Source: Laguncularia racemosa (Eukaryota > Streptophyta > Magnoliopsida > Myrtales > Combretaceae). From it: a stretch of 64,000 bases of DNA. The notes under the pieces are model-generated. The model was not told where the DNA came from and did not search any database. It was given only the letters and a program-made list of their open reading frames with translations. Position 1 is the stretch's first letter. Each line of letters begins with the position of its first letter. The position numbers were made by a program, and so were the translations under genes. Location of the stretch: positions 1,328,340 to 1,392,339 of the forward strand of contig JBBMOL010000072.1 in the NCBI GenBank assembly GCA_037954665.1, in the 5' to 3' direction. Of this stretch, positions 46,700-59,713 are shown piece by piece.

Positions 46700-48600
46700 C
46701 TCTAACTCGACCTTCGACTCCATCCCTAAATAATCAAACTTGACAAAAATAAGATAAAACTAAACCCAACATGTACAAAAACAAAAATAGATCTGCAAAT
46801 AAAATAAAGCGAGGTTTGCCTCCTATAGAGCACTTCTTTTAGGGTCACTAGCTTGAACTCTTCTTCTTTCATGCTATCATGGAGGATCTTTAAGGTTAAT
46901 GGCTTAATTTCCAAGCACCACATCTCCTACTTAACAAGGTGCATTGTCCATCTACTCTAAATGCTCAACTTTCCTCACTATGTATCTCAATAAAACCTTC
47001 AAGATAAACATCAATGATTATAAATTACCCAATCACTTTGATTTGAGTTTTCCTAGAAAGAATTCAAGACATGAATTACAAAATAATACCATGTGGCCTA
47101 TCTCAAACTCTACCCCTAAGGTTATGCCTACCATGCCATTGTTTCAGCTTTTCCTATAGAAATTTAGGCATATACATAAGTCTTTAGTATAAATTCATCA
47201 AGTTTACTTAGCTATAACAACCTCTTTTCTCCATCTCCTTAAGAGCAAGGTTTAATGCTCTAATTGACCAATAGGACCAATGATCTAATTCTATTGGCAA
47301 ATAACGAGACCATAGACAAGTTGGTAGGGTGACATGGCTATTGGAGTCTTGTAAGTCATCTTATAAACCCACAATGCATCTTCCATCTTATATGCTTAAG
47401 CTTTGCTTAACTCCCTATTGTTTTCTTGAACAAATGCTTGATCTCACGATGTGACACCTTCGCTCATCTACTGTTTTCTCTAAAAGCCTTGAGTGGTATG
47501 GGATTACTGCCTTATGTCTTGCTCTATATTTTTTCAACAAACTCTCAAGATCTTTATTGCAAAATTAGGAACCTCCATCACCAATTGTGGCCCTTGATAT
47601 ACCTAACCTAAACAAGATGTGTTCTTTCACAATACTCATTCTCACTCTAGCATCATTAGTAAAATAAGTTGTGATCTAAATCTACCTTCGAACATAATCA
47701 ACAACCTCATGAATGTGTTGATAACTAAAAGAGTTTACAATGGACCCATGAAGTCTACTCCCTCACAAATAAAAAGAGCTCAACCTCAAGGATAGTATAA
47801 AGTGGTGACTTACTTATTTAGACATGTTTCTTATCCTTAGGCATCTATCACATTTCATTACACATTTCCTAGCATCCCTATATGTAATAGGCTAATAAAA
47901 ATTTGATTGCAAATTTTGGCAACAGTGTTAAAAGCTCCAAAATGGTCTCAATGTTCCATCAAGTGGCAACAATTTAGTATACTCTTGACCTCGTTAATAA
48001 AAGGCACACATCTTCGAGTGATTTTGTTTGAAAAATGCCTATATAATTGGATTCCTTCGCCTAAACAATGCTTGAAGTCCAATAAATAGCTTTTCTTTCA
48101 TCAAAAAATCGATTCCTTTAGTGAGAAAAACCATAAACTACTTAATTAACAATATCTACATATCATGGATCCCTCAGGATCAAGGCTACTAATTGCTTAT
48201 TTGAATAACATTCATTCGAGTGAATCCCTTCCATCTCATTCACATCGTTTTCAAGTCTACAAAGATGGTCCACAACAAAATCAATGAGACTCTTTTATCA
48301 CGGATCTCTAGTTCAAATTCTAGCAACATTAAAACTCAACGGACCAAGAATGGCTATGCGTATTTATTAGACAACAAATACTCTATAGCTGAGTGATTAG
48401 TACAACGATGACCTCTGATCCAACAAGGTAAGATGAGAAGTCGTCAAATGCAAAAACTACCGCAAGCAACTCGCCTTTCCCAATGTAACAATTATTTTGA
48501 GCATCATTTACAGTTTTGCTTGTGTAGTTATAGCAATACAATTTTTTTCTCTCTCCTCTAGCCCAAAAGCGCAACAATTGCATAGTTACTCCCATTTCAC
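46700..48600 (-). pseudogene. Athila-like Ty3/gypsy pol fossil
   Basis: Minus-strand translation recovers, in order, the RNase H block NYTSKTVNDAQNN with GKGELLAVVFAFDDFSSYLV (48,595-48,383; family: EKELLAVVFAFDKFRSYLVG). Next comes a region of stops, then the late integrase signature EIKHLFKK and DALWVYKMTYKTPIAMSPYQ-like residues (KTPIAMSPYQLVYG, about 47,400-47,290). The post-integrase block ends LEFFLGKLKSKWLG-like (about 47,080-47,020). Many stops and frameshifts. The KTPIxMSPYxLVYG and LFPGKLxSKWxGP blocks are characteristic of Athila-clade and related gypsy elements (family knowledge). Confidence 0.75.
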
Positions 48601-50780
48601 ATTATTTCAAATTATAAACTCCCATCCACAGCAGCCCAAAGTGTGTGTGAGTTGGGGGGGTTGAGCACGGGGTTTGTGTTTGTTGTGGGCGGCATAACGT
48701 GGATTTTGATTCGCATTTCAATTAATGCTCAGGCAGAAAATCATGCCTAGGATGTAAACGGAAAATTGAATAAGTTTGATTGGGAAATTCTTTAAAGAAC
48801 AATGGAAGTCCTTAAAAACTAGCATCCTTGGTTTGATAAGATGTTTGAGGTTTAAGAAATCCCAATATATCATATACTATCACCTGTGAAGATATCACCT
48901 TTTTACTTGTACATGTCAGGAGGTTCAAGGATTAAAACACCATTTGAAATGAAACTTCGCCCAAACGGAGCAAAGGAGAGATTTTAAAAAAAAAATAAAC
49001 ATAAAAAAAGTAAGTCATAAACTCACTAGAATAAAATTTTTCAAGTCATCCAAATGGGCCCATGGTTGAATCGTTCGAGTGTTTATGATTTTTCTGCTAA
49101 TGCTGTAATCTTTCGAAAGTGAGGCGTACTTTTACGAGCCAACTTTTCTTGAAATGATAACTTTTGGGCATATACTTAGGAACATGTAAAATCGATGCAA
49201 TAAAAGTGTAAACCCAAATGGTGAGTTCAGGCCCATTAATTTGCCAATACTTGGCCTCTTTTGACGCATCCCCCATGTAGCACTTTCTAACTTTTGTAAT
49301 GAGCATTCAAAACTTTAAAAAATATTAAAATAATAAAAATAAAAATAAAACAGACAGAAAAAGAAGCATCACATGATGAAATACATATATTTTTATTGAT
49401 TTTTTAATATAAAGTAATACCATCATGCGTGGTCTTACTTTTTTATGAGAGTCCTCATATATCTAAAAATTAGATATAACTAATTACGTATACATGTTTC
49501 GTATTCAATTCCCCCTAATTAGAAAAAAGAATGTTCTAGTTGCTCCAGTAGGCCATGGTAGAAAAACAAAAACCAAAATAATAAAGTAAACAAAATGGAA
49601 ACTAAAACTGATTTTAAAAAGAAAAGGAAAAAACAAAAGGCCAAGTCAATGACTGCGCTTTATGAACGATCTTACCTTTAGATTAATTTTGCCACTAAGA
49701 AAATAATGGCGATTATAACCTACCTTCCAGGGTGGAGAATGCTTTACTACGAGTAATCATCTATATATAAATCTAATGGTAAGTATGAACAAATAAAATT
49801 TCAACATATAATAGTATATATAACATCTATGAAAATTTTTATGATGATACACGTATTAAATCCTTATTCATTATTGTCTATCGCTAAGCTTTACATATGA
49901 GATATTATCCTTATAATACATTTTGTTAACTTCATAAAAATAAAATAAAATAGTTATCCATTTATAGCAAACCCGTTGTTACATTCCGTTTACAAATAAC
50001 AATTCTACGATATTCTTATAATTAAAAAATGAGGAATCACAGATCCTTCACAAAAGCAAAGAAATACTTATCTTTCGATTTGTTCTAATATCTCTCCATA
50101 TTTGTGAAACTATAGCTCAATAGTCAATACATGAATTAAGATTGGTAATTTTAGATGTATTACTAATATTATTTCAAAGACTGTCAAATAAAATAATAAT
50201 TATTTTTTTATTTTATTTTATTTTGCAGAACTTGCAATTCTATTTTTTAATCATTACAGTTTTATTTTTATTTAATTTCATTCCATAAATCAAATTAATG
50301 ATTTTTTATTTTTTATTTTTTTTGATTGGGATGAACAACTTATGCTAAGTGGTTGTTGAGTCATTCTAATGAACTTCTACCCAATTATAAAAATTGGTAG
50401 ATTTTGTTTTTTCAATAGTAAAAACCACCCTAAGGAGGTCACTGATCACATTACGAAGTGGATTCTAGTCTTCACTGGTACGTAGAGCCACGAAAATATG
50501 GAAAAATTATAAATAGCGTACATTTAGATACCAGTTAAAAAATCGTTACAAACACGGGTTATATTTTTTTTAATCTTTTGTAAAAATAAATAAATAAATA
50601 AAACCATGCAATGAAACAGAACTATATATACTAATTACATCTAAATCGTTGTCATTAGTCATTTACAAAACAAAATTATATCGGTGCCATATCCATAAAA
50701 TAAAACTATTTCTTTTCTTTCTTTAATTTCGTCTTTATATTACATGACAAATTACTTAATTTAAAAATTCTAAAATCTTG
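48601..50780. other. Intergenic AT-rich DNA, no gene seen
   Basis: No open frame with recognisable content. A C/G-poor stretch with several poly-A and TTTTA runs. The last part may hold the 3' untranslated and terminator DNA of the zinc-finger gene on the minus strand. Confidence 0.45.
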
Positions 50781-50804
50781 AACTCGATCACGATCATGAA
50801 CTGC

Positions 50805-51098
50805 TCAAGAACTACGATTAGGCCGTTTTACTGACAACTGAACCGGAATGGACCGACCCGTACCTGTCCCTCCACAGCTGCTGCAAGCCATCCGACCAGA
50901 CCCCGCACACGTCCTACAGCCCACGTCTCCATCGGACCACCTCGAGCACAGGCAACTCACCCGACCGGTTCCATTGCAAGTTGGACATCTGGGGAACGGG
51001 CCGGCCATAGGTTTCTGGTCCATGACTGATTTGACCAGGACCGCACCGGCCAGCACGCTCAAGCCGGTTGCCAATTGAGTCAACACGATCGGACCCAT
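50805..51098 (-). CDS. Small DnaJ-type cysteine-rich zinc-finger protein
   Basis: An intact single-exon frame of 97 residues, starting MGPIVLTQLATGLSVLAGAV. The longer upstream-open frame is not used because the MGPIV start begins the conserved-looking protein, and the preceding residues are translated from the CT-repeat leader. Residues 5-25 are hydrophobic and could anchor or target the protein to an organelle. Residues 38-75 hold the zinc-binding pattern of the DnaJ central domain: CPTCNGTG (38-45), CLC (49-51), CRTCAGSG (61-68) and CSSCGGTG (72-79). The second motif is a shortened CxC. There is no J-domain, so it belongs to the plant DnaJ-related Cys-rich proteins, a group that includes BSD2- and LQY1-type thiol chaperones. 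GC content is higher than its surroundings and there are no stops. The exact substrate is unknown. Confidence 0.85.
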   Translation of the reverse strand: MGPIVLTQLATGLSVLAGAVLVKSVMDQKPMAGPFPRCPTCNGTGRVSCLCSRWSDGDVGCRTCAGSGRMACSSCGGTGTGRSIPVQLSVKRPNRSS

Positions 51099-51106
51099 AA
51101 TTCGGA

Positions 51107-51125
51107 ATCTAGAGAGAGAGAGAGA
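51107..51125. repeat. (GA)n/(CT)n tract in the leader of the zinc-finger gene
   Basis: An uninterrupted 'agagagagagagagaga' run lies just upstream of the start codon. On the transcribed minus strand this is a CT-repeat leader, a common feature of plant 5' untranslated regions and core promoters. Confidence 0.6.
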
Positions 51126-54100
51126 AATGGAAGAGATATGAAGAGGAGAGATCGTTTGAGGAAATTCTGAATCTGGTATAAAATGGGATGTTTTGGTTAT
51201 TTTTCTTTTCGGTGGGATTTTATGTGTTATTGGAAAATAAAGTGGTAATAGGAAGGTACACGTAGGCGTGCGAAGTGTTTGGTGTTCGTGTATGTGTGTT
51301 TTTTGGAGCGTAGCTGAAGATGTTTTTGAGTGGCTTTTGTTCACCCATCGGTTCTTGCGTGTACTACTAAATCTCTCGAGATCTCGGATACGGTTCTTTA
51401 TTTACTTATTTTCATTTATGGAAGGTTCATTATATACCTATTTGAATATAAATATTTATCTTGAAATAGATTAAGAAAAGATTTAAAAAAATATATACAA
51501 ATTAGAAAGAAAAAAAAAGCAAATAATTCAAATAAGTTATAAATCATTTACACTCTTCATAAAAAGTTAGAGACTTACACATGGGTACCCGTTAGCCCGA
51601 CTGATAAGCTACTGAACTAAAGAATCAAACAAAAATTATAAGCCTTGAAATTTATAAGCATTTAAATTGTTCTTACTCAAGTCTCAAAAACCGCAAAGTC
51701 AACCATTTTGAGCCCCTTCAGTTGTTGTAAGTCTAAGTATATAATATTGTTAAAACTATCTATTCTTTTTCTTTAAGCATTCTGTAAGTGGTTTTATTTA
51801 AAGCTGCCATCTAAAATTGCATCATTCTTCTTAAGTCAAATTCATATTCATCACATGATATCGTTCTATGATAATATCGTTCTGTAATCCTACACAAGTT
51901 ATAATTATCAACATTCAAATGTAATCCGATCTTGATTTTCATGTGCTTTAGTGCCTATAGAGTATAGTATCTTTATTTGAAAAGTCTTAATTGTTTATTT
52001 ATTTTTATTAGTAGCTTACAAGAAAGTAATTTCACGTTATCATTTTATTGGTTAAAATATCAATGGATATTTATTTTAATTGAATATTTGAATAATTTTG
52101 ACCTTTCTCCTCATATACTGAATTGAACCAAAATAATTGAGTGGACTATAGCTTTAGTGATTGTAAAGGGAACTTTATTTATGTTTTGTGCCTTCACAAT
52201 AGACTTTGTGGTTGCACTGCCAAACGTGTTATGATTTATAAACATTTATATGCTATGCGTGTAGCTATACATAAAGAAATAAATTAGAAAAGCTTTTACT
52301 AGTAAAATGTGATGGCTAATTAAAGACAAGTGCTTAAGAATTTTATAAGCATGCAATATGTTGTTATTAGAATTTGTACGTATCATGACATTATAAGTGA
52401 AAGTTGTAAATATATAATCTATATTGTTAGCCTGATAATTCTTGAAACGTGATTTTATTTTTTTAATAATTATTGAGAATGTGGACATATTATCTAAACA
52501 ACTCTAAAGTACTATATCATTGCTATTTATGGTTTTTTTTTAACAACAATTTTGAGGTTCTACAATAATTTGAAATTTATTTTTATATTTTTAAATTTAA
52601 GAGAATTAGAATAGTGAAATCACGCTATGAGAATTTAAATAGTTGAAATTTATGTTTGCAATTTTTCATAATTTTGATGAAAGGTGTAGTTTTCCAAGTT
52701 GGAACCGGCTACACCCAGTAGATTTGAACTTCAATATTAGTATTCAATACAAATTAATTCACTGCATAGTCATGAATAGAATTCTAGAGTATAGTTGAAC
52801 TTTTGCCATTCATATACTCATCTCCAAAGTCCCAATGTCTCTGTGAGCTGGGTCCACTCAATACGTAAAACAAAGAGTGAGGACTGGCCGCCGAATGGGT
52901 GAATGTGTTAATGTAATGCTCGGTATGGATTGAAAAGGAATCGTAATTTTGGGATTCATTTTATTTTTTATTTTTGGATTATTTCAAAAAGTCAAATTAA
53001 TGATTCCATCCCATTCGTTAATTAAGATTTACAAAATTGACTATTTAATATATATTGTATATTATTTCATTTATAAATTATGGGCAATTTTAATTCGTTA
53101 TTTCTTTTTTGATTTTATTCTATTTCTTTTATTTTAAACTATTTATATATATTAAACATTATATAAGAAATGCTAAATATCCATGCACCGATAAGCATTC
53201 CTAAACTAGAGAGGGGACCGACTGAACCATATCCAAAACCAAATTTTTCATTGCCACAAATGTTCATGTAATCAAACTTTCAAAAGCAAGCTAAAAAAGA
53301 ACACGTTGGTAGTTCTTTTATGACCTGTTTTTTAATAGCAATTTTAGGATTGATTTATTAAAAGAAAACAATAACTATAAAAAAAAAAAAAGTGAACATT
53401 ACAAATTGCAATAAGCAACACATTTCTTGGTAAAGTCTTTTAAGGCCATCTTTAATATGGGCTTCTTAGCCCAAGTTATTATACTAAGCATCTTCTTATG
53501 AAAGTTTTTTATCGAATAAAGTTGAATTCTTAAATAAACATCAATTTATAATTATAAATTAGCGTTTGATGTAATATTTACCGTACTTTGGTTATATTTA
53601 TATATGCAAAATAATCATCATTAAAAACTTCTTTTTAAAAAACTCATAAATAAAGTATAAGGTTATTTTAAGAAAAAGAAAGAAAAAAAAAAAAAACTCT
53701 TTAACTTGCTGATTTATTGCTTTAAAACATCTGCTAAGGCCATTAAAAATGAAGATGGCCTAATGTAAAATAAATTTCACAAAATCACGCACTTTACATG
53801 GATGGCTTAGTCTTTCCATCAATTACATTTCTACCTAAAGAAATGGCATTGTTTGCAAGATTCAACCGTTTAAAGGAAATAATAATTCAACTAACGTTGA
53901 GCGTGGTCTCTTTTGGCCTATATGAATGGTGTTCAATGTGTCTTTCCTTTTGCAATTTTAGGTGGACCAAATTCTCCCCGTTGGACTGGTAACGCCGACT
54001 GGCGACCGTACACGTATGGGTATGGGTGTCTATATGCACAGATCGTTTTCTGAGGTTCCTTGGTCAACACGGGGACTTGGGTCAATGCGTGAAGGAAAAA

Positions 54101-54940
54101 TAATAAAGTTCTCATGTCAGATTTTCCTTTTTTCTTTTTTCAAAATATTCTCGAGTTTGTAGAGGTTGGTCACCATTTTGGAAGTGAATGTAGCAAAATT
54201 ATATATGTATGTCTGTATAATTATTTATATTCTTTTATTAATAATACTTTTTAATTATTTATAATGGTTAAGTTGTTTCTTTAAAGGTTTTGATAATAAT
54301 AAAATGATCTAAATATTACTAATTATTTTGTTAAATGTGCTAAATGTTTGAGTAATAATTTGAGTGTGGTTGATTATGAAAATGATTAAATAGTTGGAGA
54401 TCAAAAGTTAAATCAGGAAGTGCTAAAAGATTTAAGTATGACTTATTCCCTTAGGGGATAAGTGAGATGGTGCAATTAATGTTTAGTAGAAATTTAGAGG
54501 ATAAGTCTAAAGGTTTACTTGATAAAAATGAAGCAAGAATAGAGCAAGTAATTTATAATTTAAATTGGACAGCTGATTAAATTGAAGCTCATCTCCACTT
54601 ATTGAATATATTTGATAATATATTCAATGCATTCCACTAGGGTTGGTAATACATCCATGGGGATTGTTTTACAAATATTTCATCAACTAGTTTGATTATG
54701 AGATCAAAGTTTTATTTGAAGTTATTATATCAATTCAAGTTTCCTAAATTAATTGAAGTTATGCTCAACATATTATTTTTTTTTTAAAGCCAAATGAAGT
54801 TCATTTGAAGTTCATATGCTAAGGTTGAAGATATGAATAAGAATAATTTTTTCACAACAACTTTATCTCCTAAATATATGGTTGATGAATTAGTTTAAAG
54901 ATTTGAATTCAAACTTAAGAGGATTTTGTGCAAAATTGAA
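51126..54940. other. Intergenic AT-rich DNA, no gene seen
   Basis: The first few hundred bases are the promoter side of the zinc-finger gene (minus strand). The rest shows only short open frames. The relatively GC-rich block at 53,930-54,080 is open in both directions but gives no recognisable protein. Confidence 0.45.
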
Positions 54941-54959
54941 AGCAAAGGATTACTTCAAA

Positions 54960-56400
54960 CTCAAGATATTTACATGAAGAGCATAAGTACTCGGACCTGT
55001 TTTGTTACATGAAGAGCTCTCTTGAGCCAATGTAACTTGTAAGGCTTTAGATGTTTTGGGGTAGATACTTTCAATTGCTTCACCATAAAAACAATAATTA
55101 CGTTGGTGCAATTTCCTCCATCTACAATTACTACACATAGTTGGCCCTTAACCATATAGGCAATATGAAACAAGTTCTCTTGTTGGTCATCCTCGGTTAT
55201 AGGTGTGACGCTCAATGCTCTTTGCAATATGATATTCAAGAAATGCCCTTGCTTAGCATAAACAATAGTATCTTCATCTTTGAGAGTCATCTCAATACAC
55301 TCCACTCCTCCTATCTATTCATTTAACTCATCATGGTTAGCACTATTAACCTCTACCACAAGTGACTCTCCCTTCAAAATCATAGCTTAATTCACATGTC
55401 CAAAACCCAAGCACTTGATCTAACTAGTTTTCCTTTCTAAACCCTGTCTATCATGTCCCTTTTTGTGCATCTCCATGCTCCATAGCTTTTCCTTTAGTCT
55501 CTTGCCTCCTCCTATCATGCCTTGGTGAATTCTCAAGTAAGTTAACACCTTAGCTTAGCCAATTCCTTTCTGGTCATTAAACACTAGCTATAGGTCGGTT
55601 TGGCATCATAATTCGATTACTCATGGTCATGGTTCTATTGAGATTGTTGCACCTCTATCATTTTACCTTTGGAGCCAATCAAATAGCATCATTTTAAGTG
55701 TTCATACACTACAGCTCAACCCCGCATGCAATTTTCTACTTCAATCTAGCTAAGAAACAAGCAATAGTTTTGTCATTGGATTCTTCCGCTTTATATTAGA
55801 TCATTAACATTTGAAATTTTTTTATATAGTCATCAACACACATTCTTCCTTACCTAAAGGTTTGCAACTTCTTTGAAACCTCTTGTGCATAGTATTCATA
55901 GATGAATCTTTTTCTCAAAATCCTTTATGGTCCAAGATCAAACCTCTTTATTCTCCAACTTGTCTCCAAGTAACCAATAAGTTATTCCACCACAATACCA
56001 CATACCTAGAAAACTCCAAAGTAGCTAACCTCACTTTCACAATCTTGTTATACTTATAGCATTCAAATAACTTGTCTACCTTATCTTCCTAATCCAAATA
56101 GTCATTCTCATCCCCACTACCTACAAAAGATGATATTTGCATCTTAACATTATCAAGTCCTTTAGAAGCTCTTATACCCCGTACTCCATACTTCTCATCA
56201 AAGTTATCCTTTGCTTCTTGATCAATTTCCTCTATTTCCACTGGTCTCTTTGTGCCTCAATCTCATCTCAATTTGCCACCATTTAGGATATTTCGAGGTA
56301 GGTTTGCTCTCTCTTCACCATTGTGAGCTTATCTATTACTTGCGTAATCTTTGATAAGTTGGTTGTCCCCTAAATGTTGCATAGTAACTGCAAAATTGGC
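54960..56400 (-). pseudogene. Ty3/gypsy gag-protease fossil
   Basis: On the minus strand a decayed gag and zinc knuckle (KCLGFGHVN near 55,420-55,390) precede the protease frame (55,305-54,970). The protease contains IVDGGNCTNVIIVFMVKQLK and LKPYKLHWL, close in layout to element B's IDSGSCTN...KPYRLQWF. The upstream part (55,850-56,400) reads in pieces as gag with stops. RT and integrase were not found, so the element is truncated. It is probably a relative of element B. Confidence 0.65.
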
Positions 56401-56600
56401 AACCATAGTGGCTAGCTTTTAAATTTACACTTTAGTAGACCTTGTATTTTGATGAGCATGCCTTCCTCTTCCTTAAATCACTCTCATAATCCCCAATGCA
56501 ACTATGAACGCTAGGACTCAACATTTCCAATAGATATAGCAACTAACTACTTAGCTTAATAAACACATAAACAAGAACATTAAGTGCATCAACTTGGAAC

Positions 56601-57180
56601 TTATACCAAAATAAAAGATGATAATCCTAGGAATTAAATATCACTAAGATATCACCTATGGGATAAGTAAAGGTGGTGAGGTCCTTCTAGATGTGGAAGA
56701 AATGTGTAAATGAATGAAGATGGTTTAGCAACTCGTGAGTTACTTGAATTGATATTATGCACCATATGAGTAGTCACGTAACCCGATCTCCTAATTTGAT
56801 ATAACTCACAACGTAAGCAACTAGGGCACTCACCACAATCCTTACAAAAAGGATTGACAAAAGTTATATATTTGAAAGCGAGAACTCACAAATGAGAGAG
56901 GTATATTCAATATATTCTATGTGGCGATTCCGGCTATGTACAAATGATTATTTATAGTAAGTCCGTTAGGATAAATGATAAAATGGGAAAAATAAAATAG
57001 TACACCCTTGAAAGAGTAAATTACAATGTTTTATGAGTATCTAAAAAAGGGTAAAATAGTAAAAACACACAAACACACACAAAAGATAATCTAGAATTTG
57101 TTATTTGTCAAACATAAGATGGACACATGTCACTAAGCTACTAGTGGTTTCCTTAATAGATAAGACAAAGCAGTATGGAG
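56601..57180 (-). repeat. Possible LTR and primer site of the gypsy fossil
   Basis: At 56,600-56,610 'cttataccaaa' resembles a decayed primer-binding site (element B: ctgataccaaa). It is followed by 'gatgataatcctaggaatta', similar to element B's LTR end 'tgatgcaaaaccctaggtat'. The right limit is uncertain. This fits a 5' LTR on the minus strand upstream of the gag fossil. Confidence 0.4.
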
Positions 57181-59600
57181 TTGGTTAGGGATTTTGTTGA
57201 GCTAAAATGTGGTGACATGGAAGTGAGTAGTTTAGAGAATGGCATGGAGGAGCTCTAGACTAGTTGCTAAACAATAGAACAAATTGGTCCTGGTAAAGGT
57301 GCTGGCACTTCGATATCAGCTCGATCCTAATGGTTAGAAAGTAGTTTAGTGCTCAAAGCTTCAAGAGAGAATTGAGACATGGCGATTGAGAAGATGGGAT
57401 GATTAAGGAAGAGGTAAAGCCTTTAATCTTGGATGAATGGAACCTCATTCTCAAAGGGCTATCCAATTAGAATCCGTCAAGTTGAGTTCTATAATCCTCA
57501 AGTACAAGCTTGAGTGATTAGTCTAGTAAAGTGATTTCCATCATTTTCAGTAATAAAAGCATGCTTAGTTGACTTCATAAGGGTATAATAGAATACACGC
57601 TCTTTATTCACGGATCTATTGCTATGTTTAGTACAAAGTAATTATTTCACAAAATTTCTATTGTTGAGAAATAAGGAATTACAATTCCTTTATCAAATTG
57701 AAAAAAGTATCTACTCATTAGTATTTTTAAGCATATTCTACCTATAATATCATAACCCAATAGCTAAGCTATTGATTTAGGTAAAGGTATGTTGGCATTT
57801 TTAAATATATCACTAATTTATTGCTAATATTATTTTAAGTGCAACAAATAAAGTAATAGTTATTACTTCCCTTTTAATTTTTTAAAAATTGCAATCCTCT
57901 TTTTATTTTATTTTATTCTATAAAGCAAACTTGACATGATTACCATTAATTTAATGAGGAATATTCATCTATTGAAAGAATGAATATGATAGGTACTTTA
58001 ATAATCAAATGATGAACTTGATAACATCATTGATTAGATGATAGAATAAGGGATCCATTGAATTTTTCTTTGTTAATTATACAGTATACACCACTAATGA
58101 ACATCGGCTTGGGTGGGGAGGAGGGCAAGAAAACAAGAGGGAAATTTAAGTTTTCCGTTGTTTGGTTTAAATAGGAGTTTAAAAGGAAATGGGTCATGAT
58201 AATTTCCTTGGTGCCCGTCATTTTGTGTTTGCCCAATAGCGAGAGGAAATCAAACGAAAATTGATGAAATGATAAGTTTGTCCGTCTCGTTTTTTCTTTT
58301 AGACCAGGCAATTTTGATAAATAATGGTTTTCTTTCTATTTTATTAAAATTGGATAAACATATAAGCAACTTTTCCTTTTACTTTCACCCCATCAATTCT
58401 CCCGTTATCTAAACAAAAGATGTATTATCTAACTTAATGATATAAATATTAATATTTTAATGGGATGAATCAAATTCAATTACTTCCACCCAATAATTAT
58501 AATATATATAACCAAAATAAAAACAAAAAACAAAAAAAATGTAAAATCATTCATCTGGCTTTTTTTCCATTATATTTCTTTCACTTTACTTTATCTCCTT
58601 TTTAATTCACTCCTTTTTACCGTACATAAATTAAAAAAAAAAGCAATAAAATTATGGATCAAACTAAATTGAGTTGGTAGTTCAACCTTTTAATACTACT
58701 TTGAGTATCTTTATCTCTCCTTATATCACTTACCACCCATTTGTCAAAGAAATATTAGATGTTATGTTGGGTTATTAAATTAATGAGAAACACTAAAGCG
58801 GTAATAAAATTGTGAGCATGCTGGTTAAAAGAATGAAAAAAAAAAAGGGACAAACATTGGAGTAATATAACAATATGGGTGTTTTATCTTTTGTTGCTAT
58901 AGTGTTTGATACTCAGCAAAAGTTTGCATTATATAGATTGGATAGTCAAGCATGTCTATCATAATAAAAATGCAAATCGATCGATAAGCAAAATCTATTT
59001 TGTAATTTGTCACTTCTATAGTCATTATTTTGTTGACTTGTATACCATGTTAGCACCCCATGGTACTTTAAGTTACTTGTGATATGAAAGTTCTAGCTCT
59101 ATATCATGAAAAATTAATAAGTTTTAAGATCTTTTGTGGGTTTTCTTTTTAATTCTATTATGAAATCTAAGGAAAAAAATAATGTAACTATAAAATAGGA
59201 AAATAGACCTTTTCTATTGTATCCCAAGAAAGAATAGTATCTTTATCAATCAATTGGATTAAATTGCAACTTTTTTTTCTTTTTTTTAATTATCATATGC
59301 TAGGTTTCCAATCATTTCACCCAAAAAAAAAAAAGCAAATTTATCTCCATAACCCACTTTCAAATACTATGTTCTGGGATTCCTTAGTAGATTATGGAGC
59401 TAAGTTTTATTTTTTTGGTAAATTTTATGGAACTTATATACGCATTTCAGGAGTAAAGTAGGATAAATGCACAAATGTAATGGTTGAGGAAGGGTAATAA
59501 TTTTCATGACTTAAGAAGGAAAAAAGCTCACATATCACCGGACGAAATAACTGAGGCATCGGATACAGTGGACAGAAAAAGACAATAATAAAACAATGCA
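57181..59600. other. Intergenic AT-rich DNA, no gene seen
   Basis: No recognised gene. A 94-residue minus-strand frame at 58,027-58,311 has no family match that I can identify and no supporting context. Confidence 0.45.
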
Positions 59601-59616
59601 AAATTTTTGACAGTAA

Positions 59617-59656
59617 GTGGAGATGGCCGAGTTGGTCTAAGGCGCCAGATTAAGGT

Positions 59657-59689
<33 letters not shown>

Positions 59690-59697
59690 TCTCCACA
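59617..59697 (+). tRNA. tRNA-Leu (anticodon AAG)
   Basis: A complete cloverleaf can be drawn. The acceptor GTGGAGA (59,617-59,623) pairs with TCTCCAC (59,690-59,696), with discriminator A at 59,697. The anticodon stem CCAGA/TCTGG (59,645-59,649 / 59,657-59,661) holds the loop TTAAGGT with anticodon AAG at 59,652-59,654. A long variable arm (about 59,662-59,672), as in type II tRNAs, follows. The T stem is GTGGG/CCCAC around TTCAAAT (59,673-59,689). The A box (TGGCCGAGTTGG) and B box (GGTTCAAATCC) are intact. A TTTT pol III terminator lies at 59,710-59,713. No intron. It decodes CUU/CUC leucine codons and looks functional. Confidence 0.95.
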
Positions 59698-59713
59698 ATT
59701 TCGCATTTCTTTT

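Noticed and set aside
51099..51344. 82-residue N-terminal extension of the zinc-finger protein
   Set aside because: It is translated from the CT-rich leader, with Thr/His/Pro/Ser composition unlike a conserved domain. MGPIVL at 51,098 is the better start.
58027..58311. 94-residue minus-strand frame as a gene
   Set aside because: No recognisable motif, no promoter or intron evidence, and surrounded by AT-rich intergenic DNA.
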